Source: Vanilla planifolia
Taxonomy: Eukaryota; Streptophyta; Magnoliopsida; Asparagales; Orchidaceae
Assembly (NCBI GenBank): GCA_023846275.1
Contig: CM043868.1
Location: 5,041,153-5,105,152, forward strand
Reading direction: 5' to 3'
DNA: 64,000 nt
Position 1 is the first letter of the stretch. Each line of letters starts with the position of its first letter. This document shows, piece after piece, positions 24,200 to 36,800 of the stretch. The notes under the pieces were generated by a model, which saw only the letters and a list, made by a program, of their open reading frames with translations, searched no databases and had not been told where the DNA came from. The position numbers were made by a program, and so were the translations under genes.

Positions 24200-25167
24200 A
24201 ACCTCTAGGACCGAACACTAACTTCTCCTCGAGTAGATGAGCTTCACATTGCTTACATCCTAACTAGTTGGAATAGTCTAAACAACCCTATTTTATGCAT
24301 TAGAGGTAGAAGAGTTTTTTACTTGTTTGCAAAAAAACATTAGGTGCCTTTATTTATGGCAACTTAGGAAGTAATTGGAAAGGTTTCGTATTCATTTTTC
24401 TATCAGAGTTCATTGATGCTCCCTGTCCTTTGGAAATTCTAATCCTTAAAGGGAGTCCTTTAGAATGATATACTTCAATACAAACTTAAGCCACATGGAG
24501 CCTAGGTAAATTATTTTTTATAGCATCCACTTATAATGAGTTGTGGACAATTGATGCATTTAAGAAGAGTACATGCTTGTTTAATAGGTGGATTGATAAG
24601 TTCTCTATTAAGTTCCACCTAAAGCTTTTAAGGGTTTGATGTTGAGATGAAAGTCGGGGTGACACTGAAGGACCCTCATCTAAAAATCTACAATTTTCTA
24701 AATTCTATGCATCTAGCATTTAATGTAGTCAAATTCCTATGAAAATACTAAAACCACAGTCCTATTACACAGTAGCCCCACAACAAAGAATCTAAATAAG
24801 CCAATTTTTTTAATTTCTATTACGAAAAGTTTCATGTTGGGATAATAATGTGAGAACTTTCTAATAATTGAAAACTTGAAGGAAAAAGTTATTTTGGAGA
24901 TGTCATCAACATTGAGGATTATATGTAGTTGATCCTTGAACAAGGATGCATACTTGAGTTTTATTTGTGGACTGGATTTAGGCAAAACCCAATACCCCAG
25001 TAAAATAGAGGTTTGAGGTGGCAAACTTTCCTTGATTCACCATAAAAGGAGGCGATGAGGCTGAAATTATGCACAAGAAGCATACCCCCAAGTGGAAGAC
25101 CACAAAACCTCATAAAAAACCTCATCCTACTCACACCTAATTTTAAAAGATTCATCACTTCCATCAC
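24200..25167 (-). pseudogene. LINE ORF1 (DUF4283-type nucleic-acid-binding protein) remnant
   Basis: Two minus-strand open frames (24961-25167 and 24737-25024) and the stretch to about 24400 read as plant LINE ORF1. The domain known as DUF4283 is recognised by ISKITFSFKFSIIRKFSHYY (usual form HALVGKFSYGRPS), then MRVLQCHPDFHLNIKPL (usual MRVFKWTPDFxPxxESP), then LSTTHYKWML and LKYIILKDSL, matching the ...SRARxARVCVEVDLxKELP tail. Stops and shifts make it inactive. It lies just upstream of ORF2 in the LINE direction, as expected, and its 5' end coincides with where copia unit 1 resumes. Confidence 0.62.
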
Positions 25168-25384
25168 CTCCTATTGAAGCATGACAAAATGGAGGAGAGA
25201 AATATTATAAATGAGAAATATATTCCATGCAATTCAATACTTAAATACTTGTTATCGATCATTAAATTATATGCATTAAAGAGAAGCATAAATATAACAA
25301 GAGAATTTTTATTCTTGCATGATTTAATATCCTCTTCATTTCATTATTTGCTTAATGGTTTTGTCATCATCAAAAGGGAGAGCT
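25168..25384 (+). mobile_element. Copia unit 1, 3' end with polypurine tract
   Basis: Homologous to 29630-29837: GAAGCATGACAAAATGG matches GATGCATGACACAATTGG, and both end TTTTGTCATCATCAAAAG followed by a G/A run (GGGAGAG here at about 25375-25381). This polypurine tract directly before an LTR is typical of SIRE copia elements. The plus-strand open frame at 25174-25428 spans this junction and is not a gene. Confidence 0.7.
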
Positions 25385-27683
25385 TATTGAACCATTTTTC
25401 TTCATACCACTTGTTCGATGACAAATAAAATATTATTATTTTTACTAAGAATTTCTTAATTTCTTTTCAAATAATGCATCCTAAGATCAAATAAGATTTA
25501 TCAATAAAGAGCTCAATTAATTGATTTATGGAGTAATCCATAAGTGAAGATAATTCAAGTAGTCTTAGTGGATTTGTTCAAGTTTTGCTTAACATGCAAA
25601 TCTTGGAGCCTTTGTTCCTGGCTTTTGGTGTGCCATTTGCCCATCTAGAGCTTATCTTCAACTCATCCTTTTTGTTAGAATTGTTAATCCTATCACTTAT
25701 TTTTTATATAGAATATAAGAATGCATTCATTCATCTCAAGCAAGTTCATAAGTCAATCCAATTTTACTATAGTCAAATAATGACAATTGATTGAATATCT
25801 ATAAGAACATAGTCTCTAATAATTTAAATTAATCTTAGGAAGAATTTAAAATCAATTAGAATTGAAATCACATTGACATAAAGCTAAGTTCTCAAACTAC
25901 ACATATATTGTACAAAATGAGGCTTTTCAGTGTACTTTTACATCCCTTGTCCCTACTCTATGTCATGAGTCTTTTATGAAATTTATATACTATATAGAAT
26001 AATGCTTTCATTATACTAACACAATATTTCTTTTGCTCTTAACTTACCTAGTCATGTTGGAGAAATTCTTCATATCAATTATGTGCAATCCATGTTAAGG
26101 TTAGTGATTATGAAAGCTATACATGTACTATACAATTAATGTGTATATAAGCTAATGTTTACTCGAGAGGTATCTAGTGAGGTTTAGGATCACTAATTCT
26201 TGCATAGTACGATATTACCTTCTCTAAAAGGCTAGATATATAATTGGATTGAGGGATGTCACATATGAACTACATTTTGTAGTGACATATGGTATGATAT
26301 CCTAGGTCATCTATTATCATGATACTTTCCCAAGTCATCATAGTCAAGGACTTAAACAATCAATGGCTATATTTTCTTTGTGTAAGTACAATACATGTAC
26401 AATATGAGTATGATCATTTTATGAGAATTTCTCTAACTTAATACTATGTATTGTGTGAGTTGTTTTCTATCTACCAGCATAGACGTACTTTCTCGAGAAG
26501 GTCTAGTTTTGGATTTAGTCATTATGTTAATTGATTTGCATCACATAAATATGATATCCTTATTTTATGAATACAATCAATTATGATCAATGATGTGAGC
26601 TAATCATAAGATCCTATCATAGTATGCAATCACATTGCACAAAAAATTCATGAGTGCTCTAAGCTTGACAAAAATTATTATTATTTAGATGATTATTCCT
26701 CCATTAGACTTATACAATAAATTTTAAGTAACAAAAATGAATCAAATAGATAGGTGCATAATTTATATGATCTCCTCCTAATATTATCATCTTTGTATGA
26801 TCTTGTTGTCATAAATTTATGATCATTATCTTGAAGGTGTAAAGACTATTTCAATCATTTTAAGAATGCCATACTAGCCATTGGAACTCCTTGGTTTGTG
26901 CATACTTATTTAATTAATGTAAAAAGAAGATAATTTTAAAGATAATGTGTCGATGAATCAATTTTATCATCATTAACAAAGGAAAGAAAGACAACAACTA
27001 TTGGTTGTACCTTATATCGTGAAGAGCTTCTTATTCCTACTACTATTATGGTTATATTCCAAGCTTAATTTCATTATAATCTCTAATATTTCTTAGTACA
27101 TTTCTTCCATTTCTTTTATACATTGCACCATCTATTCTCTCAAGTGTATGGTAGAGGAGTTTTTTATGTGTTTAAATATTACATATGTAATACTTTCTAA
27201 AGCTACATTGTATTCTTTTGAATAAGATTGACACCTACCTGACTATGATAAAATGGAAGTAGATTTGTATTTTATTGGCCTCTTTTTTGTTGTTAAAAAA
27301 CGGGAATGATTGTATTAAGTTTTTCCCACCTAAGTGCAACAAACAAGACTGAATTATAGTAGAAGCCTAGCCATTTGCCATGGGTGGATGTAGATCTAGG
27401 TTTGAATAAAACCACCCAAAATCTCCTTATGTACTAATTGGCATTCTTGCTCATTGAGATTGTTGCTTTTTATATTTACTTAAACAAAAGATTTACAAAA
27501 ATAAATAACTATTTATAAAACTTGTTTAGAATAGCAAGTGAGATATGTTTTTATTAACTTGAGTCTCAAATTTGAATATCATTATTTTTAATGCAAATTA
27601 ATTTGAGATTTGATATTACTTAAGTTCTCTAATTTTCATAATTCACCACCCTCCCATGTGGACATTAAGCTCCCTTATTTACA
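25385..27683 (+). mobile_element. SIRE-like copia LTR, copy 2 of 3 (shared middle LTR)
   Basis: Starts TATTGAACCATTTTTC after a polypurine tract and ends CCCTTATTTACA before a primer site. It therefore serves both as 3' LTR of the left unit and as 5' LTR of the right unit. Length about 2.3 kb, like copy 1. The open frame at 25585-25794 is inside the LTR. Confidence 0.75.
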
Positions 27684-27688
27684 AAAAT

Positions 27689-27700
27689 TTGTATCAAAGT
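27689..27700 (+). other. Primer-binding site, copia unit 2
   Basis: TTGTATCAAAGT, a decayed TGGTATCAGAGC (initiator tRNA-Met), six bases after the LTR end. Confidence 0.6.
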
Positions 27701-27724
27701 GTGTGTGCTTCTATTATTTAAATA

Positions 27725-28950
27725 GCCTAAATAAGCTCCACATGATGTCACATAATATGGTTAATTATCATTCATCTTTGGATGAAGAGACTTCTCGTGT
27801 TCCTCCCATACTTTTATCAAATCCATTGATATTAGCTCTTGGGATATAACTATATATCCCTTTGAGTTTCTTTGCAAGAGAGTTGGAAATGATTTTGTTA
27901 AGAAGTCATTGAATGAGTTTCTTTAGAACAAAAATGTTAGGTTCACATTAACTATCATGATTTAAATATTATTCATTGTGGCTTATCAAATCATTTACTC
28001 TAAAAAGGATTATGGATTTTTATATTACTCATAATGTTTAGTATGGTTTGAAAAACATTTATGAGAATAGGGAAAAAGTTTGTTCCTCCAACCATTTCAA
28101 GGATAGTGTTACAAATGGCGAACTACACATTTATTTCAAGTGGTCAAGGATGAATAATTAAAGAGCAAATAAGGTAACAAATATTGTGGCACACTATCAT
28201 GAATGCAAGGTAGTAAGAAAACTTCATTGAAAATGTCTAATTTGGTTGAAGAAGAGAAATAAGAAGAAAAATGTCAAGAAGAACATGATGAAGAGGATGA
28301 GGAAGAAGGCTAAATTTCTTAATTCTTCCCCATTCTCAAGAAGCAAGGAGAAACAAGTATAGAAAGAAGTACCTTTGTCATGGCTTATCTTATTACACCT
28401 TCTAGGAGTGAAGACAATGAGGTATCTCAACTCTTCTATAATGAATTATAGAGTTATTTAATAAATTGGTTGATGCCTTTAATTCACTTTCAATGAAGTA
28501 TAAATACTTAAAGAAAGTGAATAAAGAATCTCTTGTTTTATGTGATGAGTTAGATAAAAACGAATGGTGAATGTCTCCAATGTTCAAAAAATGTTAAAGA
28601 TGAACTTGCTCATTCCATTAGCTTAACTACAAATGATAAACTTGTTCTTGATCATTTGAGAAAGTTGCATTCTAATTTTGTTTCATCACATCACATGCAT
28701 AAGGAAATTGTATCTCAAAATTTTAAATTTATGCATGTTGAAAATTATTCTTATGACTCTTACATTTCTTACAATTATTGTTTAAAGAAAGGATACGTTG
28801 CTAAAGATTGCAACATTAGAGTTAATGTCAACTCTAAGTGCCCTATCTTTATGTGGATTAAAAAGCTTAATCATAATATACAAAGAAATATTGATGTCAA
28901 ATTTTTTAAATTAACACAAATTTTCTTGGGTTCCAAAATCTAGTTCTTAA
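27725..28950 (+). pseudogene. SIRE-like copia gag remnant, unit 2
   Basis: Matches unit 1 block by block: the start near 27735 (CACATGATGTCACATAATAT), a basic stretch at 28230-28330, and the acidic segment from 28380. An open frame at 28656-28943 holds KFMHVENYSYDSYISYNYCLKKGYVAKDC. The CCHC knuckle is damaged: the first Cys and the His read Tyr. Then comes NSKCPIFMWIKKL, which fits the usual gag end N-KGPK-WVPK. Nothing resembling protease, integrase or reverse transcriptase lies between here and the next LTR, only about 0.9 kb of non-coding DNA shared with unit 1. The minus-strand open frames at 28224-28587 are shadows. Confidence 0.65.
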
Positions 28951-29837
28951 ATTGTGTTAAGTGTGTGCTTTTGTGATTAAAATTAAAAAAGGAGAGGAAC
29001 ATCGGGAGCTTTCTGATTAACTTTAATCCTACTAATTCTTTTCATTTTTATTTTCTTAAATTGAACCTTTATAGAAATGTTTATATGTATAAGTATAGGG
29101 GAAAAAATTGAACCCCTTAATTGCGTTTTCTAAATAAGTTTTACTTCTCTAATTAGAATAAGTATTAAATGCAAAAGTAGAAACCATTTGAATAAAAATT
29201 AGCAGTAATTGAATAATTGAGAACTATTTTTGATTTTTGATGCTTTTAGAGATTTTTTATTGTAAACCCTTAGTTTTTCATTGCTAAATTCACAATAAGT
29301 AGATATGCTAGACAACTTTCTTTTTTGATTTTGCATAGTGCTATAATTACTAATGTATTTGTGATCTGTGTGCTATATTCAATGATGGGACTACATACAC
29401 CTTGCTAAGTTTTTATAGTTCTAATATACTTTTTCTATTTTCTAAATTTGCAAAGTCATATTGATAAAAAGTTATAGTCATTGCACATCAATTTTATTCA
29501 TTAAGTTAATTTAATTCTTATGTATGTTTCTCTGTTCTAAACCCATATTTTTAGTAGATAAACTTTTCATTGTGATTTTCTATTTTGTTCCCCTTGTTTG
29601 TGTGGTTTTACATTTGTTTTATCATTTGATGCATGACACAATTGGGGATAGAAAAGTTAGAAATGAAAAATACATTCCATTCATCCCAATACATTAATAC
29701 TTGTTATTAGTTATTAAATTTCTTACAATGAGGGAAAGCATGATTACAAAGGATGTAATTTGTGTGCTTGTATGATTTAATAATTTGTTTAATTCATTAT
29801 TTCCTTAATAGTTTTGTCATCATCAAAAGTGGGAGGT
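28951..29837 (+). mobile_element. 3' non-coding region and polypurine tract of copia unit 2
   Basis: No gene. It aligns with the unit 1 tail (18960-19725 plus 25168-25384) and ends with TTTTGTCATCATCAAAAGTG then GGAGG at 29831-29836, a polypurine tract directly before the next LTR. Confidence 0.65.
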
Positions 29838-32020
29838 TGTTAAACCCTTGGTCTTTTACTTCTTTGATAACAACAAAACTATTATGTTGTTTCGAATAAT
29901 GCTTTACATGGGTATTTTTAGATCATGCATATTAAGTTTAAATAAGATTAATCAATTCAAGAGCTTGATCAATTAATTCATGGAACAATCTACTAGTGAT
30001 GATAAGTAGACTTGGTGTCTTCATTCAAGCTTGTCTCAATTTGCAAATCATGGTACCTTTGGTCTTAACTTTTAGTAAAGTGGTTTCACATCAAGAGATC
30101 ATCTTCATCTCATCTTTTTGGTTAGAATTTTTTGTCACTTGTTTCTTTTTGGAACATAAGGTTTAATTCATTTATCTTATTCATGTTCATAAGTCAATCC
30201 AAATATAGTTGAATCAAACAAAAATAATTGATTAAATATATAATTATTTTAGGATGAATGTGAAATCAGTTGAAATTGAAATTATGTTGACACAATGCTA
30301 GGTTCTCAAACTACATGTATATCATACACATATGAGGCCATTCATCATCCTTACATGTCCTTTGTCACTACTCTATGTGATGAGTAATTTATGGTTGATT
30401 TGTAAGTCATATAGTTATGAAATTCTTATTATAATAGTATAATCATTCTTTTGTTATTAATTGACCTAGTCATACTAAGCTAATCCTTATATCAACTACG
30501 TATGATCTTAATCAAGTGGTTGTACAGGACATGATATCCTTAACATACAAGTAATATGATTTGTACCCAAGAGGTGTCTAGTGAGATTTAGAATCAATGA
30601 GTCTCATATAGTGTGATATTACTTTTCATACTTCTATGATATATTCATTAATAAGATTAAACAAATAATAAGACTAAGTCATGTTAAGTATGAACTATAT
30701 TTTGTAGTTTCATATATCTATGATATCCATAGCAAACAAATATGATGGCACTTTCCCAAGTTAGCTTAGTTTATGATTTAACCAATGAGCTGATGGCTTT
30801 TCTTCATATAAGCATAATACATGTCTCATAGAAGTATGATCTTTTATAAGTTAGCTAACTTAAGATTAAGTATTGTGAGAGATGTTTTTTGTCATACTTT
30901 CCCAAGAAGGTCTAGTTTAGTACTTAGTTGTTGTGCGAATGGATTTGGGTATATGTGTAAAATATACCTTATCATCTTAGTATGATTAGTCATGATCAAC
31001 AATGGGAGCTAATCATAGGATCCCATCATAGTGTGCGCTCTTACTTTATAGGAAATTCTTGAGAGCTCTAAACTTGATGAAAATTATTGTTCTATGATAA
31101 AAATTCTTTTATTAGACTTGTATAACAAATGTTAATTTAAAAAATTAAGGTTACCTACTCCTAATATTTATTACCTTTGTACAATCCTGTTATCATAATA
31201 GCATAATCATATCCTAAAGCATAATAACTATTTTAATCATTTTAAAAATGTCATTCTAACCATTTGAATTTCTTGATTTGTGTATACCTCCTTGATTTAT
31301 ATAAATAGAATAGGATTCTAAAAAGAATAAGCTGAAGAAACAATTAGAACTCATTTACAAAGGAAAGCAAGTCTGCAACTACAGGTTGTGTCATATACCA
31401 TGAAGAATTTATTTCTATTTTTGTTGTTGTTGAATTATGATCTTAATTGCATTATAATTTCTTACTCTACTTGTTAAACTCCTTCCATATCATTTAGATA
31501 TTGTGTTATATATTCTCTTAAGTGTATGATATTGGATTTTTGTATGCATTTAGTTATTAAGTTTGGCAATACTTTATAAAGCAACATTATACTCTTTTAA
31601 GTAAGATTGACCCCTACCTAGTTAAAGGAAAAAAAAGAGTAGTTGTATTAGGTTTATCCCACCTAATTGTGACAAGCATGAGTAAATTTTAGAAAAATCC
31701 TAGCCTTTTGGCTTAGAGTAGATGTTAACCAAAGTTTGAATTAAAAACCTAAAAATTTACTTGTGTACTCCCTTGTGTTCTTACTCATTTGAGATCATTA
31801 TTTCTTATGATATACTCACAATAAGAATTTATAAAACTAAACAATAATTTCTAAACCTTATTTCTAATAACAATTGAGGTAAGCTTGAATTAACTTGAAC
31901 TTTGAATTTGAATATGTTATTTTTATGCAAATTAATTTTAATTTGATATTTAATATTACATATGTTTTCTAATTAGTCATAATTTACCTATCTTATGGAC
32001 ATTAGGCTCCTTTATTTTCA
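29838..32020 (+). mobile_element. SIRE-like copia LTR, copy 3 of 3
   Basis: Starts TGTTAAACCCTTGG and ends CTCCTTTATTTTCA. It is homologous to copies 1 and 2. It is followed not by a primer site but by the rest of the gypsy 3' LTR, so this is the right end of the inserted copia array. Confidence 0.75.
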
Positions 32021-32090
32021 AAAGCTTTTTGGTTTAAAATTTTTAAAACTTTTAAGGAATTGTTGTGAATTGATAAAATAATATAAAGAT

Positions 32091-32153
<63 letters not shown>

Positions 32154-32430
32154 TATAAAGAATCCATTATTCAAAAAGCAATGTACTTACCCTCATGTAG
32201 CTTTAAGCTAGAAGCTTCAACAAGAAGTGAAATAGAAAAAGCTACTAAGTACGTCAATCTTTAACAAGAGTAGAAGAAATAAAGTTTAAAAAACTTTGAT
32301 TAGAACTAGGAAGGAGAAAGTGTAAGAGAAAGAGATAAAAAAGGAAAGATGATCAAGGTAAATGGTTTGGATGTTTAAGCAATCCTTTCATCCACTCCTT
32401 TCTTTCCATAGCATAAATAGTAGTATATTG
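32021..32430 (+). mobile_element. 3' LTR of the gypsy element, right part
   Basis: Continues the LTR interrupted at 14660. AGCTTTTTGGTTTAAAA, then AAAGATTTATAATATATA, then AAAAGCAATGTACTTACCCT follow the same order as 10325-10450 in the 5' LTR. Similarity fades near 32400 (TTTGGATGTTTAAGCAATCC versus AGGATGCTTGAATCC). Confidence 0.68.
32096..32151. repeat. (AT)n microsatellite in the split gypsy LTR
   Basis: About 28 uninterrupted AT units. The equivalent spot in the 5' LTR (10397-10411) has only seven or eight. Confidence 0.9.
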
Positions 32431-33780
32431 AGCTTAAGGAAAGAATGAAATGTCTTGCTTCCATAGTTTTGATGCTATGATGAGTTTTATAAAGAACATA
32501 AGAATCCATTTGTCCTCTAGTAATTAAGGAGGCATCCTATAGTATGAAGGTGGGCCTCGTACAAAAAAATAAATTTAATAAGACCAAAAATAGGCTTTCT
32601 AGATAGGTTCGTGTGATACAAATATATTCTTTCATATAATATGATTAGTTTAATGAGGCCAAAAATAGGTTTTCCTAAGAAAATAATATGGTGTGGTGCG
32701 GGAGTAATGTCTTGTATAATTTAATTAGTTTAAGGTAAGTTCTAAAAGAAATGAAGGTATTATTGTAAGGTGTGGCAATTGGAAAGCAACTTATGGATCT
32801 AATCATAAAGTATGATATCAAAATCAAAAAGTACAATATACTTAAGAAGGAAGTGTTTTACTAAAGCATTAATTTATTTGAAAGGATGTGTTTTTATGTT
32901 AATCACATAGTATGTTCCAATGAACATAGTTATGATAGTATTATAGTAGAGAGCTAAAAGGAAAAACTCTTAAGGAAATGTAATACAAATAGAAAGAGTT
33001 ATGGAATAATAAGTTTTTAAACAAAAAGCATTTGATTAGTGATGTAGACATCCAAAGGAAATGAAATATTGAAATGGAGACTATTGCTAAGGTTTTGGGT
33101 AATTAAATCTAAAGTTAATAATATAAGAAAAAATATTTAAATAAAATAGAAGCATTGGAATAGTATCATAATTTCATTACATAATACATATAATAAAATC
33201 CAGAATGATTTTATACATGTACAATTGATATATTTCTATGTCTATTTAAATTTCTTGTTATTCAAAATGAAAAACATGGAAATAATGCTTGGGAAAGGAT
33301 GAATGAGAATGGTAAAAGGCTATGTAAGTTTTTATTTATTCCTAATTATTATCATTTATGTTATGAGGTAATAAGAGAAATAAAAAAAAATAAAATATAG
33401 TTTGTCCAAATGCATTATCCCATAATAAAACAAAAAAGAAGAAATAAGACCTTAACACTAACTATGGGGTATGATGGGTACTAGCAGTACACCAATCCAT
33501 GAAGAAAAGAAAAAAAATAAATCTTTAGTAAAAGATGCAAAACATGAAGTGACATTCAAACTATATGTAAAAAGAAAGAAAGAGAAATAAGACAGCATAG
33601 AATGTAAAGTATGATATAACACTAGTAGTATAGTAGGACAAAATAAAAAATAAAGAAAATAAAAAGCAATAAGATAACACTATTAATAGGATACAAGGCC
33701 TTGAATATGAAAAAGATAAAAAGGTAAAAAAGAATGAAAAAAGAAATGGGAAAAAAGGTGCAAGTAGTAATAATAAAAAT
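32431..33780. other. AT-rich decayed DNA, no recognised gene
   Basis: Two similar words, AATAAGACCAAAAATAGGCTT (about 32577) and AATGAGGCCAAAAATAGGTTT (about 32652), suggest a short internal duplication, perhaps in LTR-derived DNA. The open frames at 33561-33866 (minus) owe their length to the adjacent AT repeat. Confidence 0.4.
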
Positions 33781-33787
33781 AGATGAA

Positions 33788-33789
<2 letters not shown>

Positions 33790-33838
<49 letters not shown>
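33790..33838. repeat. (AT)n microsatellite
   Basis: About 24 uninterrupted TA units after GAAATG. Confidence 0.9.
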
Positions 33839-33841
<3 letters not shown>

Positions 33842-36800
33842 AAACATGGCATAAAGTGATAATCATATTTAAGAGTAATTGATACTAAAATATATATTGA
33901 ATTAGTAAGATATTATATTTTGTGAATACGTATGATGAGTACAGCATACCATGGATGACATGATACTTTGTTATCCATTTTGGGAATTTGATGATAATAC
34001 AAGTGTGGCATGACACATCTCTTAGAGTCACTCACATTTATGTTCACAACCTAAATAGAATGCAAGTTAAGATATCTATGGTTTAAAAACTTTAGGCCCA
34101 AACTCTCTTAAGTGGTTTGAAAATTGTTTTGAGTAAAAAGCAAGCTCCTAAGTTTAGAAGGTATCCTATTTTCAATCCTTACACATGCCATTAGAAATAT
34201 GAAACCTTGATATACTTCTATGACACATGGTTCCACATGGTGATTCTCCTTCCTATTCTAGCCTTCCAATATTTTTTCTTATTGTTATGGCATCATCATC
34301 CATCCACACCATGATAAGTGATCTTTTTTGAAACTTATAGACTTCAGCAATCTTCTTCATTTTAATGATTACAAACTTTTAGGTATGAAGGAATTTAAAT
34401 AAAAATTAAAGATAAGATCCCTTATTATCTATGCATGAATTAAAAAAATGTGAAAAATAGATTACTATATAATTTCCAAATTGAACATGATACATTTTTT
34501 ACTTTTAAGCATTCAAACAATCTTGATGTGTGGAAGATATCATATACATTGTAGTGCTTCTCAAATTACATGTAGTTTTAATTTTCAAACTTACACAACA
34601 TATTTCTCTTTCTTTGGCATCATCAAAGGGTGAATGAACATTGAAGTTTATCTAGTGTGGCTCATGGGGTACATGAAGTCAAATACTCCAAAATAACTAT
34701 TCTAATAAAATTATGTTTCAACAAAAGTACTCCCCCATAATTGTATAATCATATTTCATATTGATACATTATATGTTGGAAAATACCATTTGATAGGCTT
34801 TAAAAGTATAATTTTCATTTTAATACTCCCCAAAAATAGTTTCCTCTAAAAAAATCATAAGGTTCTTATAAAGTTAACGTAATGAGATACAACATACTAA
34901 ATGTTGATATTTAAGATCCAAAGAATGGCCTTATTTAGTATATCTTTAATAATTAATCTCAATAATTAATAAATAAACCAAATAAATTTCTTGTAAAGGT
35001 AATTACAAATTTATCAAAAGATTCGTCAAAGTGACCTTAGTAAAATACATGAGTTTGAACTAAAAGATTGAAGATGAGAAAGCTAAGGTTGATGCTAATA
35101 TAATTAAATTTAAGATACTATCTATGTTATTTACCTTTACTATTTGATATCATAATGCTAGGTACCATATATTGTGCAACCTTTATTGCATAAGATAATA
35201 CCACAATTTAGTAACATGAGAACTAAAATATCATTGTTAACCTTTATAAACATTGGAACTCTTAAGTGCTACTTATTTGAATTAAATCATACCCATTGTT
35301 CAAATCAAATTAGCATGATACAACTCTAGTGTACAAAATTTTATAATTTGTTAGGAAGAAGAACCCAAAATGGTATTGATCAATTATAATTTCATATTTA
35401 TAAAATTTTATAATAATTGTGATTTCAAAGATTAACCATAGTTATAAATTTAGGGCAACATAAAAATATGTTTTTCTAATAAGGCTAAAAAATGTAATAG
35501 GCTAGGTTACAAGATGTGATTTTTAGAACTTCTTGCTTACAAAGTTAGTATAACCTTTACTTCAATAATATTTTAATTTTCAACTTGTGTAAGGGGGTTA
35601 TGATTTTGAAAATTTACTATGATTAGATTTGTGTTTAGTAATGATTTATAGGCAATACTGCTTATATAATATACCACACATGCCTAATAACCATAGAATT
35701 CAATGTATTTCAATTGAACATCTTTAGGTTTTAATAGAAGACATAAATGTCAAGCTTGCTAACTTGGAAACTTAATGCTAACACTAACATAATTTAAGAA
35801 GATAAGCTCATCAAAATTACCCTCACAAGAATGGATAATGAATTTGATGCTTAACATAATCCTAAATGCTCCTATAAAGTTCAAGAATATCACTTAAGTA
35901 TATCCTTATACCTTTCCAAATGTGTGAGTTAACACAAAGGATTAATATTAATTAACATATTTTGATCATGTGTCATTAAAGCTTCTAATATAAATGTTCA
36001 TAAGGTTTAATTAAACATAATGGTATGACATAATCTTATATACCTAATCTATCAACCTGATTGATTCTCTCACTTAATAATATAATATGATCCAATTCTA
36101 ATATGTTATATGATTCCTTAAAACCTTCAAACATCCTAAAAAAATTCCAAAAAAAATAAAAAAATTCTAAATAAAAAATCATCATTTATAATTCATCTTT
36201 AAGATCATTAATCATTTCTCTAATATTCTACTTTTTAATATCTCATAGTCTGACTTCATTAAATTTTTTTTCCACACTTTTGGGATGTTACAAACTATAC
36301 CATACATTAAATAAAAATATATCATACAAAATTGTTAGGTTTAGGCTCAACTTTAGTTCTTATGCCTAGTTGAATTTATGTATTGTATGATGATTATTAT
36401 CATATCGTAAGAAAGTCTTAAGTTCAAGTTAAGCACTTAACACACCATCTGATTCCCTACTTTATGATATAGTTTAAACTAAATATATTATATGTTGAGT
36501 ATATTATGTCATATGAAAAGTTTTGTTTACCAATATTCGCTCAACATACCATTTGCATAGACTACATGCTACTCAAGTTAAACTAAATGTATTCTATCAT
36601 AAGGATATCGTATCATACAATAAAGCCACTTTTGGGCAATGTTCAAGTTTTATAATCTAAATATTTTAACTAGGTTTAGTTAACATAAAGTGATGTTTTT
36701 AAGCATTCAAAAGGCATTGCTATAATTAGAGAACTACATATAAATGCATGTCTAAAGGAACATAAGCATAATAAATTATGTGTAAGATTAAGTTTTAAAA

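Noticed and set aside
24737-25167. Minus-strand open frames as an independent host gene
   Set aside because: They match the LINE ORF1 DUF4283 pattern and lie in LINE order upstream of ORF2.
33561-33866. Minus-strand open frames with many Ile-Tyr repeats
   Set aside because: They are simply translated (AT)n microsatellite and its AT-rich flank.
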